The position numbers and the translations under genes were made by a program. Positions 16,085 to 24,452 of a stretch of DNA of 61,693 bases are shown in pieces. The DNA lies in the NCBI RefSeq assembly GCF_900188485.1, contig NZ_FZPH01000028.1, positions 1-61,693 on the forward strand. The letters are read 5' to 3'. Each line of letters starts with the position of its first letter. Positions within the stretch are counted from its first letter, which is position 1. The notes below the pieces were generated by a model. The model had not been told where the DNA came from, searched no databases, and saw nothing but the letters and a program-made list of their open reading frames with translations. The stretch comes from Asanoa hainanensis. Lineage in GTDB: Bacteria; Actinomycetota; Actinomycetes; Mycobacteriales; Micromonosporaceae.

Positions 16085-17136
16085 CGGACGCGACAACCGC
16101 GCCTGCGCCGGGGCGACCACGTGCGTCGCGGCCACCGCGCAGCGCGATCAACGACCGGCTGCAGAGCGCGAGCGACGGGCCGGCCGGCAGCACGCCGCTG
16201 CACGTCGAGGTCCAGCAGAACCTGGAGCACCTGTGGAACACCGGGGGACGCCGCGGCGCCACCGAGGCGGGCCGCCGGCCGGATTGGATCTACCTCCGGC
16301 CATCGTTCATCGTCCAGCACCCCGACGATCCCAGAGGACCAGCCCTGGCCCGACTCGTGCCGGCCAAAGGGCTCCCGCTGCGCATGGAGCTGCTGATGCT
16401 CTTCGACGCGCAGTGCCGATTCGCTCCCGGGGAAACGGTCCGGCTGCGGCGCACGATCGAGGCTGTGGAGGACGAGCGCTACCAGAGCTGGCAGAAGCTA
16501 GTCCTGTCCGACTCGAGCTCGGACTACCGGCAGGCCGCCGACCTACGCGCCAGACAGATCAAAAAGGCGTTACGCGTGCTCGACGACCCCCACGGTCTGG
16601 TCCACGTCGGCCGCGAGAAAGGACGGCCTGCTCGGCGCGACTACGACCACCTGCAGCTGCGGTCCGAGGCCAGCACACCGGTGTACCGGCCGCGCTACAC
16701 CGTGCCCGAGAGCGGCTCGGGGGTGCGCATCTCCCGGCATTTCTTCACCAGCCTGTGGGTCTTCGCCCTGACCAACACCGAAATCGCGGCGTTCCTCGCG
16801 TTGTCGTTCAAGCGCGCGCAGTTCCCGCTCACCCACCTCAACACCGGCATCTACGCGGCGTCAACCACCCGCGGGAGCCAGTTCGGGCTCAAGGAGAACA
16901 CCTGGCGCAGCGCCCGCCAGCTCCACGCCTTCGGTCTGGTCGACCGTCAACACGACGCCAACCGAGACCCAACCAACGGGATGATCAGCGACTTTGGTGG
17001 CCGCTGGAAACGACACGAGGTCATGCCTACGACGTTCACCATCGTGGACCAGGCCCTACAAAACCACGCCGTGCCGACAATCCATCGGGTCCTGCGCGAG
17101 CCGACCTACACCGACCAGCTGCGCCTCGTCCTCTGA
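16081..17136 (+). CDS. candidate plasmid replication initiator (winged-helix type)
   Basis: The 351-residue protein reads from ATG 16081, overlapping the preceding stop. The N-terminal 45 residues are basic and disordered. A tandem winged-helix-like architecture follows: LPLRMELLMLFDAQCRF (about 100), QIKKALRVLDDPHGLVHVG (about 160-180), then a second domain with FFTSLWVFALTNTEIAAFLA (about 220-240) and ENTWRSARQLHAFGLVDRQ (about 280-298), each ending in a recognition-helix/wing pattern. This is the look of actinobacterial RepA/TrfA-like initiators, but I cannot name a family firmly. A 22-bp hairpin upstream and lsr2 downstream fit a plasmid maintenance role. Confidence 0.5.
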   Translation: MTDATTAPAPGRPRASRPPRSAINDRLQSASDGPAGSTPLHVEVQQNLEHLWNTGGRRGATEAGRRPDWIYLRPSFIVQHPDDPRGPALARLVPAKGLPLRMELLMLFDAQCRFAPGETVRLRRTIEAVEDERYQSWQKLVLSDSSSDYRQAADLRARQIKKALRVLDDPHGLVHVGREKGRPARRDYDHLQLRSEASTPVYRPRYTVPESGSGVRISRHFFTSLWVFALTNTEIAAFLALSFKRAQFPLTHLNTGIYAASTTRGSQFGLKENTWRSARQLHAFGLVDRQHDANRDPTNGMISDFGGRWKRHEVMPTTFTIVDQALQNHAVPTIHRVLREPTYTDQLRLVL

Positions 17137-17241
17137 TCCGTGCCGCGCGTACGGGCAATGGTGATCTCGGTCTGTCCCTGCGCCGGATGCGCTTGTAATG
17201 TCGCGAGCAAACCTCACATCTCATGCGAACGGGCGGCCCGG

Positions 17242-17619
17242 GTGGCAAAAAGGACTGAGGTCAAGCTCCTCGACGACCTGACCGGTGGCGATGCCGACGA
17301 GACAGTTGCGTTCGGCCTCGACGGAACCCACTACGAGATCGACCTGTCCAAGGAGAACGCCGACAAGCTCCGCGGAATCCTCGACCTCTACATGCGAGCT
17401 GGCCGGAAGGTCACCCCTCGTGGCCCCGCGGCGGCCCGCCGCGCTACGAAGGCCCGCACCGGCAACGGCGCCCACGAGTCGCAAGACAAGGCGATCCGGG
17501 CCTGGGCCGAGAGCGAGGGCAAGCCGCTGCCCGCCCGCGGCCGCATCCGCCGGTCTGTCGTCGACGAGTACAACACCCGAGCCTCTCGTAGGCCCCCGGC
17601 GGCGGTGTTCAGTTCTTAA
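17242..17619 (+). CDS. lsr2: Lsr2-family nucleoid-associated protein
   Basis: The 125-residue protein reads from GTG 17242. The N-terminal dimerisation domain shows KRTEVKLLDDLTGGDADETV and FGLDGTHYEIDLS, the Lsr2 hallmark. The C-terminal DNA-binding domain contains IRAWAESEGKPLPARGRIRR; the RGR motif inserts into the minor groove of AT-rich DNA. Lsr2 proteins silence horizontally acquired DNA by bridging it. A copy on an accessory element may damp the element's own cost, including the peptide cluster, or modulate host genes. It follows the candidate Rep by about 105 bp. Confidence 0.93.
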   Translation: MAKRTEVKLLDDLTGGDADETVAFGLDGTHYEIDLSKENADKLRGILDLYMRAGRKVTPRGPAAARRATKARTGNGAHESQDKAIRAWAESEGKPLPARGRIRRSVVDEYNTRASRRPPAAVFSS

Positions 17620-17836
17620 CCGGTAGCTCTGGCGGTCCACCGCGACCATGGACGATCGGCGCCGACAGCGGAACGGCATCCCTCGATCGTGCCCGCTCCC
17701 CCGAACGGCGAAGGCACAGTCCCCTTTTCACCTGAGCCCCACGGCGTGAACGAACCGTGACCTCCGCGTAACGGCCAGCAACGTGGACACGCCTGACCGA
17801 TCGCCAGCGCCACCTGCACCAAGACAAGATCGAGCG

Positions 17837-18085
17837 ATGGAACGTGACGGGTGGGAACCAACCCAAGGCTTCCGGCAGATCTTCACCAGACTCGACCTCG
17901 GCCAGGAGAGGCAGATCGCGGTCCTCGGACCCGCCGACGCCATCGAGTGGGCACGCGCTCATGGCTACCGGGTCCGAGAGGTGTGGTTCGGGGAGACAAA
18001 GGCGTACGAGCTCTCGTCCGCCGTCAGCGACGACGAACATTCGGCACCCAGCCGCGGCGGTCGGCGCCTGTGGCCCTTCCGTTAA
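17837..18085 (+). CDS. small hypothetical protein
   Basis: The 82-residue protein reads from ATG 17837 (MERDGWEPTQGFRQIF); GTG 17783 would add 18 Pro/Arg-rich residues. The centre, LGQERQIAVLGPADAIEWARAHGYRVREVW, looks like a small alpha/beta domain. The tail is basic (GGRRLWPFR). The 217-bp gap before it holds nothing I can support. The family is unknown. Confidence 0.45.
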   Translation: MERDGWEPTQGFRQIFTRLDLGQERQIAVLGPADAIEWARAHGYRVREVWFGETKAYELSSAVSDDEHSAPSRGGRRLWPFR

Positions 18086-18172
18086 TGGCAGAAGGCTGCG
18101 GATCCGCGCGAGACTTGCCCGGCCCCGTCTGTGGCCCACCGCGTTACGACGTCGGCGCCCCGGGTTCGTCCG

Positions 18173-18409
18173 CTAGGTGAAGGCTCCCCGGGGTACCCAG
18201 ATGTAGTGCCACGGGCGCGTCCCGGGCGGCCCGACCGATTCGATCTCGTAGTGGCCCGAGGTGTCCGCGTCCAAGAGTTCGCCGCCGTATGCGACGAACA
18301 AATCGGTCTCGCTCACGATCGCTGGTGGGTAGCCGTCGTCGTCCACGTCGACCTCCATGAGGCGACCGTTGAGCGGGCCGCCTACGCAGGGGATGTCGAC
18401 CTTGGGCAC
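18173..18409 (-). CDS. small beta-rich hypothetical protein
   Basis: The 78-residue protein reads from GTG 18409 (VPKVDIPCVGGPLNG). A longer open frame upstream is Arg/Ser-rich and unlike real protein. GGPLNGRLMEV and YEIESVGPPG, with the aromatic end WHYIWVPRGAF, suggest a compact beta-sheet fold. Similar 'GGPLDG-x-x-x' small proteins occur in actinobacterial phages and elements. It lies 28 bp downstream of the DUF4231-like gene on the same strand. Confidence 0.55.
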   Translation of the reverse strand: MPKVDIPCVGGPLNGRLMEVDVDDDGYPPAIVSETDLFVAYGGELLDADTSGHYEIESVGPPGTRPWHYIWVPRGAFT

Positions 18410-18437
18410 GCCCCGATCATGGGCACGTCGGCAGCGA

Positions 18438-18926
18438 TTACGTCGCCGTTTGCCCAGATTCCACCGCTTGGACCGGCTGGCTTCCCTCGACCTGCGCCGT
18501 TCCCCGCTGCCACGTCTCCAGGAAGCCTTGATCGGCGACGTCCCGGATAGCCTCGATCCGCTCGACAAACATCTCGAAGGTGCGGCTGGTCGCGTACGGT
18601 CCGGCGACCATCAGGAACAGGTTCAGCTCGCGCTCGAGGGCGTTGGACACCTTCATCGCGGTCACGCCGGACGACTGCCACTGCATGATCTGGGCGATCC
18701 CGCCGGAGGCCGCAGCGACCGCGCCAAGCGCTCCGAGGACAACCGTGGGGATCACGTCCCACGCGGCGAGCACCGGCACGGACGCGCCGGCGACCACGAC
18801 CACGACGGCCGACCAGCGGTGGCGGCGGATTTGCCGAGCAGAGTAGGCGCTGACCTTCGCGATCTCGGCTTGCACGCCTTGGAGGTACTGCTTCTCGCCT
18901 AGCGCTTTGACGGTCGGGTTGGTCAA
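18438..18926 (-). CDS. two-TM DUF4231/SLATT-like membrane protein
   Basis: The 162-residue protein starts at a TTG overlapping the stop of the upstream gene (TTGA), so the long upstream extension is not used. A short charged helix (KALGEKQYLQGVQAEIAKV) precedes two membrane helices (about 33-55 and 58-80), and a C-terminal helical domain follows (ALERELNLFLMVAGPY, FVERIEAIRDV). This matches the DUF4231/SLATT layout, whose members are proposed membrane effectors in nucleotide-signal conflict systems. No cyclase or sensor is adjacent, so the link to defence is only a possibility. Confidence 0.65.
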   Translation of the reverse strand: MTNPTVKALGEKQYLQGVQAEIAKVSAYSARQIRRHRWSAVVVVVAGASVPVLAAWDVIPTVVLGALGAVAAASGGIAQIMQWQSSGVTAMKVSNALERELNLFLMVAGPYATSRTFEMFVERIEAIRDVADQGFLETWQRGTAQVEGSQPVQAVESGQTAT

Positions 18927-19132
18927 CTGTCGTTGCCGGGCTGTTCGGCAGGCTCGGTGGGCGTCTGGGCGGGCTCGGCCTCGGTCCCTGACCAGTTGTC
19001 GATGAGGCTGCTTGGGGTGGTTGAGGTGTCGAGGTCGGTGTCCCATCGGCTGCGGCGCTCGTCGGGCTCGTAGTCCCAGGCTTCGACCCGGCGGATCTCT
19101 TCGGTCACGGGTGCCCCCTTTGTCGCGGTCAC
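18923..19132 (-). CDS. small acidic hypothetical protein
   Basis: The 69-residue protein reads from GTG 19132, or from GTG 19108 after AAGGGGGCACCC. It is strongly acidic and probably mostly disordered (AWDYEPDERRSRWDTDL, then a Thr/Pro/Glu-rich tail). It overlaps both the upstream 46-residue gene (GTGA) and the downstream DUF4231-like gene (TTGA). It may act as an antitoxin-like or regulatory partner of the membrane protein; that is positional inference. Confidence 0.55.
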   Translation of the reverse strand: MTATKGAPVTEEIRRVEAWDYEPDERRSRWDTDLDTSTTPSSLIDNWSGTEAEPAQTPTEPAEQPGNDS

Positions 19133-19269
19133 ATTAGCGCCGCCGGGCTCGGAGGTCTGCCGGACCGGGGTAGGACTTTCGCGTCGTCCCAGGTGGATGA
19201 TTGGGCGCTGGCGAACACGAATGGGCGAGGCTGCTCGGTGAGCGGGTCAGGCTCGTCGGAGTCGACCAC
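19129..19269 (-). CDS. 46-residue protein heading the mini-operon
   Basis: GTG 19269 is preceded by GGGAAAGGTGG. The frame encodes MVDSDEPDPLTEQPRPFVFA and a further 26 residues, ending ATGTGA so that its stop overlaps the next start. The tight coupling and good ribosome-binding site support a real gene. It is rich in Asp, Pro and Ser, like its downstream neighbour. It diverges from the gene starting at 19305. Confidence 0.5.
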   Translation of the reverse strand: MVDSDEPDPLTEQPRPFVFASAQSSTWDDAKVLPRSGRPPSPAALM

Positions 19270-19304
19270 GGCGCCACCTTTCCCACAGGTCGGCGGCCCA
19301 CACG

Positions 19305-20276
19305 GTGTCGTACCACCACGGCATCATCAAACTCATGGTGATGCGCGAAGACCAACCCGCTGACGCGCGGCCACCGGCGGTGCAGCGGCTCCTGGCCGAG
19401 CACTCCGGCGCCCGAGAGCGGATCGTTGACGACCACATGTTCGTCTTCCAGCGGCACGGCTACCCGCCCTCGACGTTCCGCCTGCAACTCTTCACCCAGC
19501 TGGGACTGCGCCCGGTCGCCGTCGTCACCCAGACGGCCGGTGAGGGTGCCTCGCTGATAAATCGCGCCGAGCGGTACGTCGAGGCCGTCTGGCAGCGGCA
19601 CTGCACCGACGACCCGACGCCCCCGATCTGGATCCAGCACCAACTGCTACGCGAAGACGCTGCGGACGACCTTCGCCACGCGGCCTTCGACGTCACCGGC
19701 CCGCACCAGGTGGGCAGCCCGCCCCGGTGGGGCGCCCGGCTCGCCCCGGGCGACCTGGCCGAGCTGGTGAGCGCACCGGTCGACCTTGGCCGCGGCAGCG
19801 GCTTCCTACCCCGACCGCCCGAGCCAGAGCCTCAGCTGCGATACACCACCGCGCTGGTCGCGCTGCTCCCCCGCCCCGACCTCGAAACCGACCAGCGGCC
19901 GTGCATGCGCGTGGGGCTGGGATGGTGGCATCGGGTCGGCCGGCAGCTCAGGCCCACCCACACCGGCCGGAGCTGCTGCTGGTACCACCGCGGCGACTGG
20001 CACGAGGTCTCTCGTATGGCGATCGCGACAGCAACCGCAGCCCTGCGCCACGGAGTCGAGGTCGAGGACGTCGCCGCCTACGTGCTCAGCCACGCCACAG
20101 CCGACCATCGCCTCGAAGGCTGGTCGCTCGAAGCGCTGGAGAGCCTGTTTGTCGAGCCGATCGAGACACATCGGCCGATCGGATACGTCGGCGGCCGCCA
20201 CCGCGCCAAGGCCATGATGGACGCCGGCGTCCGCCGCACCCTTGTCGTTCTCTATACCTCCTCGCATGGCGATTAG
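19305..20276 (+). CDS. hypothetical protein
   Basis: The 323-residue protein starts at GTG 19305; ATG 19338 (MREDQPADARPP) is an alternative. A first domain, about 10-110, contains MFVFQRHGYPPSTFRLQLFT and QTAGEGASLINRAERYVEAV, resembling alpha/beta folds with a nucleotide-type loop but no true Walker motif. The centre is Pro/Arg-rich. The C-terminal third is helical and has a CCWYHRGDWHEV element. The family is unknown. It is divergent from the three-gene mini-operon with a 35-bp spacer. Confidence 0.6.
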   Translation: MSYHHGIIKLMVMREDQPADARPPAVQRLLAEHSGARERIVDDHMFVFQRHGYPPSTFRLQLFTQLGLRPVAVVTQTAGEGASLINRAERYVEAVWQRHCTDDPTPPIWIQHQLLREDAADDLRHAAFDVTGPHQVGSPPRWGARLAPGDLAELVSAPVDLGRGSGFLPRPPEPEPQLRYTTALVALLPRPDLETDQRPCMRVGLGWWHRVGRQLRPTHTGRSCCWYHRGDWHEVSRMAIATATAALRHGVEVEDVAAYVLSHATADHRLEGWSLEALESLFVEPIETHRPIGYVGGRHRAKAMMDAGVRRTLVVLYTSSHGD

Positions 20277-20384
20277 CCACGATGATCCCCTTCAGCAGCC
20301 CCAACCTGCTGCGCGAGGGCGGTCCACTGATCTACCGCAGGTTGACAATGACGACGGCTGCGAAAACGCGGTGCGGGCCGCCGT

Positions 20385-20705
20385 TCATGCGTCAAAATCG
20401 CCTCGGTGCCACGCTTCCACGTCGGCATCGAAATCCTCGTCCGATACCATTGGCGGGTCCGGCACGCGATCGAGCCATTCCTGGAACAAGGCGGCGAACG
20501 TGCTGGACGTGGATAGTTCGATCATCGGGTGGACCGCGAAGAACGCTAGCAGGCCACTTGCCGCGGGATCGTCACGGTGGCAGACCGGGCACAGGTGCTG
20601 TCGGTACATCGCAGCGGGGAACCGGGGATGCGGCCGGTCTGCGGCGAGGATGATCTCAGTGTCGCAGACCGGGCACCGGTTGCCGTTGCTGGCGATGGCG
20701 GTCAT
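20385..20705 (-). CDS. zinc-ribbon protein coupled to dnaE
   Basis: The 106-residue protein starts at an ATG that overlaps the dnaE stop (ATGA). A four-cysteine ribbon is formed by RCPVCDTEI (about residue 11) and LCPVCHRDD (about 40). The rest is helical and acidic (FAALFQEWLDRVP, DADVEAWHRGDFDA). Coupling to dnaE suggests co-expression, perhaps as an accessory to the extra polymerase. It could also be unrelated. The family is not recognised. Confidence 0.6.
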   Translation of the reverse strand: MTAIASNGNRCPVCDTEIILAADRPHPRFPAAMYRQHLCPVCHRDDPAASGLLAFFAVHPMIELSTSSTFAALFQEWLDRVPDPPMVSDEDFDADVEAWHRGDFDA

Positions 20706-23700
20706 GAGTCTAGGCATCCTGCCCCGAGTAAGCCCTTGAGTTCGCTGTTGAGCGCCGGTGACGGCTCGACCCGGACGGCAAGCTGAAGCTCAGTGACCCG
20801 GGCGCCGTTGCGCAACTTGACGTGTACCGGTGATTTGCCTGGGTAGCCCTGCAGTACGTGTTTTAGATCGTTGACGAGCACCGCGTTGACCCGGGCCACG
20901 TCCATGATGAGTTTGATTGGCGGGTGTTCGGCGAGGTCGCTGTCGGATAGTTCGAGAATCTTCAGATCCGAGCCAAAGATGCTTACGGCCCCGTCGCGAT
21001 GGTTGACTCGACCTTGCACGGCGACGATTCGATCGGCGACGAGCTCATGGCCGAACAGTTCGTAGGTCTTGGCGAAGAAGAGCACGTCGATGCTGCCGGT
21101 AAGGTCTTCGAGCTTGACTATCGCCCAGATTTTTCCTTCTTTGGTGACTCGGCGCTCGACAGCGGATATCAGCCCTGCGAGCACGACGGGTTGCCGCTCC
21201 GGAGTTTCCTCGTTGAGTTCGGCGATTACCGTGTCGGCTACCTTTTTCAGCGACCGCTCGGCGCCGGCGAGTGGATGATCGGAGATATAAAGACCAAGCA
21301 TGTCTCGCTCGAAGGCGAGTTTGGTCTTGCGGTCCCATTCGCTGGTGGAGTAGTCGGCTGGCAAGCCGACCCCGGTCGCGGGGGCTCCTGCGGTGGAGGG
21401 TTCGCTGAACAGGTCGAACTGGCCGTACGCTTCCTTCCTCTTGACGTCCACGGCGACATCCACGGCCATCTCGTGCTTCTCAAGCAGGCCTTTGCGGGTG
21501 GCGCCGAGCGAGTCGAACGCACCGGCTTTGATCAGGGATTCAATCACGCGCTTGTTGCATGCCACGACGTCGATCTTTTCGATGAAGTCGTTGAACGAGG
21601 TGAAACGACCCTTGTCGACCCTAGACAGGATGATCGAATCTACAACGTTGGCGCCGATGTTCCGTACCGCATTCAGCCCGAAGCGAATCTTCCCGTCGAC
21701 TGGAGTAAAGGGGCCGGTGGATTCGTTCACGTCCGGCGCCAGGACGGTTACGCCCATGCGGCGGCACTCGTTGAGATAGATTGCCATCTTGTCTTTGTCG
21801 TCACCGACGCTTGTCAGCAAGGCCGCCATGTACTCAGCCGGGTAGTGGGTCTTTAGGTAGGCGGTCCAGTAGCTGATGATGCCGTAACCGGCGGTATGAG
21901 ATTTGTTGAACGCGTAGCCGGAGAACGGCAGCAATACGTCCCACAGCGCTTGGATCGCTTCGTCGGAGAAGTCGTTGGCCTTCATCCCGGCCCTGAAGTT
22001 GACAAACTCCTTCTCGAGGATGTCCGCCTTCTTCTTGCCCATGGCGCGGCGCAGCAGGTCGGCTGCGCCCAGCGAGTATCCGGCGACGCGCTGAGCGGCC
22101 TTTTGCACCTGTTCCTGGTAGACGATCAGCCCATAGGTCTCGTCGACGATGTCGGCGAGCGGCTCACGCAGCTCCTCGTGGATCGGCACGACTGGTTTGC
22201 GGCCGTTCTTGCGGTCGGCGTAGTCGTTGTGAGCGTTGACCGCCATCGGGCCGGGTCGGTAGAGGGCGAGAACGGCCGCGATATCGGTAAACGCTGTCGG
22301 GGCCATCGACTTGAGCAGGGCACGCATCGGGCCGCCGTCAAGCTGGAACACCCCGAGGGTCTCGCCGGTGGCCAGCATCTCGTAGGTCTCGGCGTCTTCG
22401 AGCCAGCCATGGTGAGCCGACAGCTCGAAGTTTGGGTCATGGTTGGCGCGGACGTTGTTCACCGCGTCGTCAAGGATTTTCAGATTGCGCAGGCCGAGGA
22501 AGTCCATCTTCAGAAGGCCGAGCGATTCGCAGGCCGGGTAGTCCCAGCCGCTGATGATGGTCCCGTCGTCGGGGCGGCGGATCACGGGGATCACGTCCTG
22601 CAAGGGATCCCCGGACAAGATGGTGCCGGCCGCGTGCACCCCGGTTTGGCGGATCAGCCCCTCGATCCCCCGCGCGGTGTCGATGACCTTTCTGACGTCG
22701 GCATCCTGCTCGTACAGGCTTCGAACTTCACCAGCCTCGTGGTAGCGCTTATGTGAAGGGTCGAAGATGCCGGCCAGCGGGATGCCTTTGCCCATGACGT
22801 CCGGCGGTAGGGCTTTCGTGATCTTGTCGCCGACAGCGAATGGGTAGCCGAGCACACGGGCGGCGTCCTTGACGGCAGCCTTGGCCTTGATCGTGCCGAA
22901 GGTAACGATCTGGCAGACATTGTCGCTGCCGTACGTGTCGGTCATGTACCGGATGATTTCGCCGCGCCGACTTTCGTCGAAGTCGAGGTCGATGTCAGGC
23001 ATCGAGATGCGCTCGGGATTGAGGAACCGCTCGAAGATCAGCCCGTGGTGGATCGGGTCGAGTTCGATGATCTCCAAGGCGTAGGCCACGTCGCATCCGG
23101 TCGCCGAGCCGCGGCCCGGCGCGTACCGGATCTTTCGTTCCCGAGCGAAGCGCAGCAGGTCGGCAACGACCAAGAAGTAGGACGGGAAGCCCATCTGCTC
23201 GATGATGCCGAGCTCGTACTCGCATCGGGCGAGGTGCTCCGGCGGGATTCCGGCGGGAAACCGGCGAGACATTCCTGCCAGGGTTTCCTTGCGCAGCCAG
23301 GACATCTGCGTCTCACCATCGGGCACCGGAAACAGTGGCATACGGTTCTTCTCGGCGAACACCTCGGCGTACGGCTCGACCCGGCTCGCGACCAGAAGCG
23401 TGTTGGTGCAGCCCTCCTGCCACGCATCGGAGCTGTCGACTGCCCGCATCTGCTCGGCGGACTTGATGAAGTAGCCGTTCCCGTCGAACCGGAACCGGTC
23501 TGGATCCGCGATGTTGCTGCCCGTCTGCACGCACAACAGCACGTCGTGGGCCTCGGCTTGCGCCTCGTGGGTGTAATGGGAGTCGTTGGTGACTAGAGGC
23601 GGGATGCCGAGCTTCTTGCCAATCTCCAACAGGCCATCGCGGACCTGGCGCTCGATCGGCAGGCCGTGGTCCATGATCTCGAGGAAGTAGTTCTCCTTCC

Positions 23701-24244
23701 CGAGGGCATCTTGGTACGTCGCGGCGGATTTGAGCGCCTCGTCGAACTGTCCGAGCCGCAGCCGGGTCTGCACCGCGCCGGATGGGCAGCCGGTGGTGCC
23801 CATGATGCCCTCTGCGTGCTCCGCGATCAGGTCGAGATCCATGCGCGGGTACTTGCCGAACTGTCCTTCGATGGAGGCTCGCGAGTTCAGCTTGAACATG
23901 TTGCGCAGGCCCGTCGGGTTGCGCGCCCAGATGGTCATGTGGGTGTAGGCGCCGCTGCCGGCGACATCGTCCCGCTTCTGTTCAGGCCGGCCCCATTTAA
24001 CGCGATTTCTGTTGAACCGCGAGTCGGGCGCGACATACGCTTCGACCCCGATGATCGGCGTAACGCCGGCGGCAACAGCCTGCTGGTGGAAGTCGTACGC
24101 TCCGTGAATGTTGCCGTGGTCCGTGATCGCCGCGGCGGGCATCCCCAGCCGTTTTGCCTCGGCCAGGAGTTCCTTAAGCCTCGCAGCGCCGTCGAGCATT
24201 GAATACTCAGTGTGCACATGCAGATGCACAAACGAGTCTGCCAC
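20702..24244 (-). CDS. dnaE: DNA polymerase III alpha subunit (additional copy)
   Basis: The 1180-residue enzyme reads from GTG 24244 (ADSFVHLHVHTEYSML), the normal DnaE1 start; an in-frame upstream extension is Arg-rich and rejected. The PHP domain has HVHTEYS and ITDHGN. The palm carries the catalytic PDIDLDFDESRRGEI pair and the third Asp in LLKMDFLGLRNL. GRGSATGCDVAY, the beta-clamp motif QFDLF (about 935) and a C-terminal OB-fold (VVLAGLISAVERRVTKEGKI) are all present. It looks full-length and catalytically intact, unlike DnaE2/ImuC-type short forms. By eye its GC is lower than that of the flanking genes. It shares strand with the XRE regulator and faces away from the peptide cluster. 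It is either a plasmid replication aid or a resistant target copy. Confidence 0.95.
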   Translation of the reverse strand: MADSFVHLHVHTEYSMLDGAARLKELLAEAKRLGMPAAAITDHGNIHGAYDFHQQAVAAGVTPIIGVEAYVAPDSRFNRNRVKWGRPEQKRDDVAGSGAYTHMTIWARNPTGLRNMFKLNSRASIEGQFGKYPRMDLDLIAEHAEGIMGTTGCPSGAVQTRLRLGQFDEALKSAATYQDALGKENYFLEIMDHGLPIERQVRDGLLEIGKKLGIPPLVTNDSHYTHEAQAEAHDVLLCVQTGSNIADPDRFRFDGNGYFIKSAEQMRAVDSSDAWQEGCTNTLLVASRVEPYAEVFAEKNRMPLFPVPDGETQMSWLRKETLAGMSRRFPAGIPPEHLARCEYELGIIEQMGFPSYFLVVADLLRFARERKIRYAPGRGSATGCDVAYALEIIELDPIHHGLIFERFLNPERISMPDIDLDFDESRRGEIIRYMTDTYGSDNVCQIVTFGTIKAKAAVKDAARVLGYPFAVGDKITKALPPDVMGKGIPLAGIFDPSHKRYHEAGEVRSLYEQDADVRKVIDTARGIEGLIRQTGVHAAGTILSGDPLQDVIPVIRRPDDGTIISGWDYPACESLGLLKMDFLGLRNLKILDDAVNNVRANHDPNFELSAHHGWLEDAETYEMLATGETLGVFQLDGGPMRALLKSMAPTAFTDIAAVLALYRPGPMAVNAHNDYADRKNGRKPVVPIHEELREPLADIVDETYGLIVYQEQVQKAAQRVAGYSLGAADLLRRAMGKKKADILEKEFVNFRAGMKANDFSDEAIQALWDVLLPFSGYAFNKSHTAGYGIISYWTAYLKTHYPAEYMAALLTSVGDDKDKMAIYLNECRRMGVTVLAPDVNESTGPFTPVDGKIRFGLNAVRNIGANVVDSIILSRVDKGRFTSFNDFIEKIDVVACNKRVIESLIKAGAFDSLGATRKGLLEKHEMAVDVAVDVKRKEAYGQFDLFSEPSTAGAPATGVGLPADYSTSEWDRKTKLAFERDMLGLYISDHPLAGAERSLKKVADTVIAELNEETPERQPVVLAGLISAVERRVTKEGKIWAIVKLEDLTGSIDVLFFAKTYELFGHELVADRIVAVQGRVNHRDGAVSIFGSDLKILELSDSDLAEHPPIKLIMDVARVNAVLVNDLKHVLQGYPGKSPVHVKLRNGARVTELQLAVRVEPSPALNSELKGLLGAGCLDS

Positions 24245-24332
24245 TCTGTCACCCCTGTCCCGCCGACCAGCGAACCAGCCTAGCGGCCAAGGGGTGGCCG
24301 TCGCGGTGTGCGGTTGAATGACACTCCAGAGG

Positions 24333-24378
24333 CCGCAGGCGACCCCGGTCGTGGCCCGCAGGCGACCCCGGTCTTGGC
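24333..24378. repeat. tandem 23-bp duplication upstream of dnaE
   Basis: CCGCAGGCGACCCCGGTC followed by GTGGC (24333-24355) is repeated as the same 18 bp followed by TTGGC (24356-24378), 22 of 23 bases identical. It lies 89-134 bp upstream of the dnaE start, in the 208-bp gap after the regulator gene. It could be a binding site pair for dnaE control or a slippage product. Confidence 0.6.
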
Positions 24379-24452
24379 GCCCGGACAACGCTCAGTGGGC
24401 AGGTCGGTCTCTTGCGAGGGCCTGCTGGCAGGTGGCTTCCTCAAGCAGTCGA

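Noticed and set aside
20999-22756. long + strand frames opposite dnaE
   Set aside because: They mirror the codon pattern of the polymerase gene on the other strand and match no family.
24333-24378. tandem 23-bp repeat as a CRISPR array
   Set aside because: Only two directly adjacent copies, with no spacers and no cas genes in the window.
24245-24388. 48-residue N-terminal extension of DnaE
   Set aside because: Arg-rich, unlike DnaE; the GTG at 24244 gives the standard PHP-domain start.
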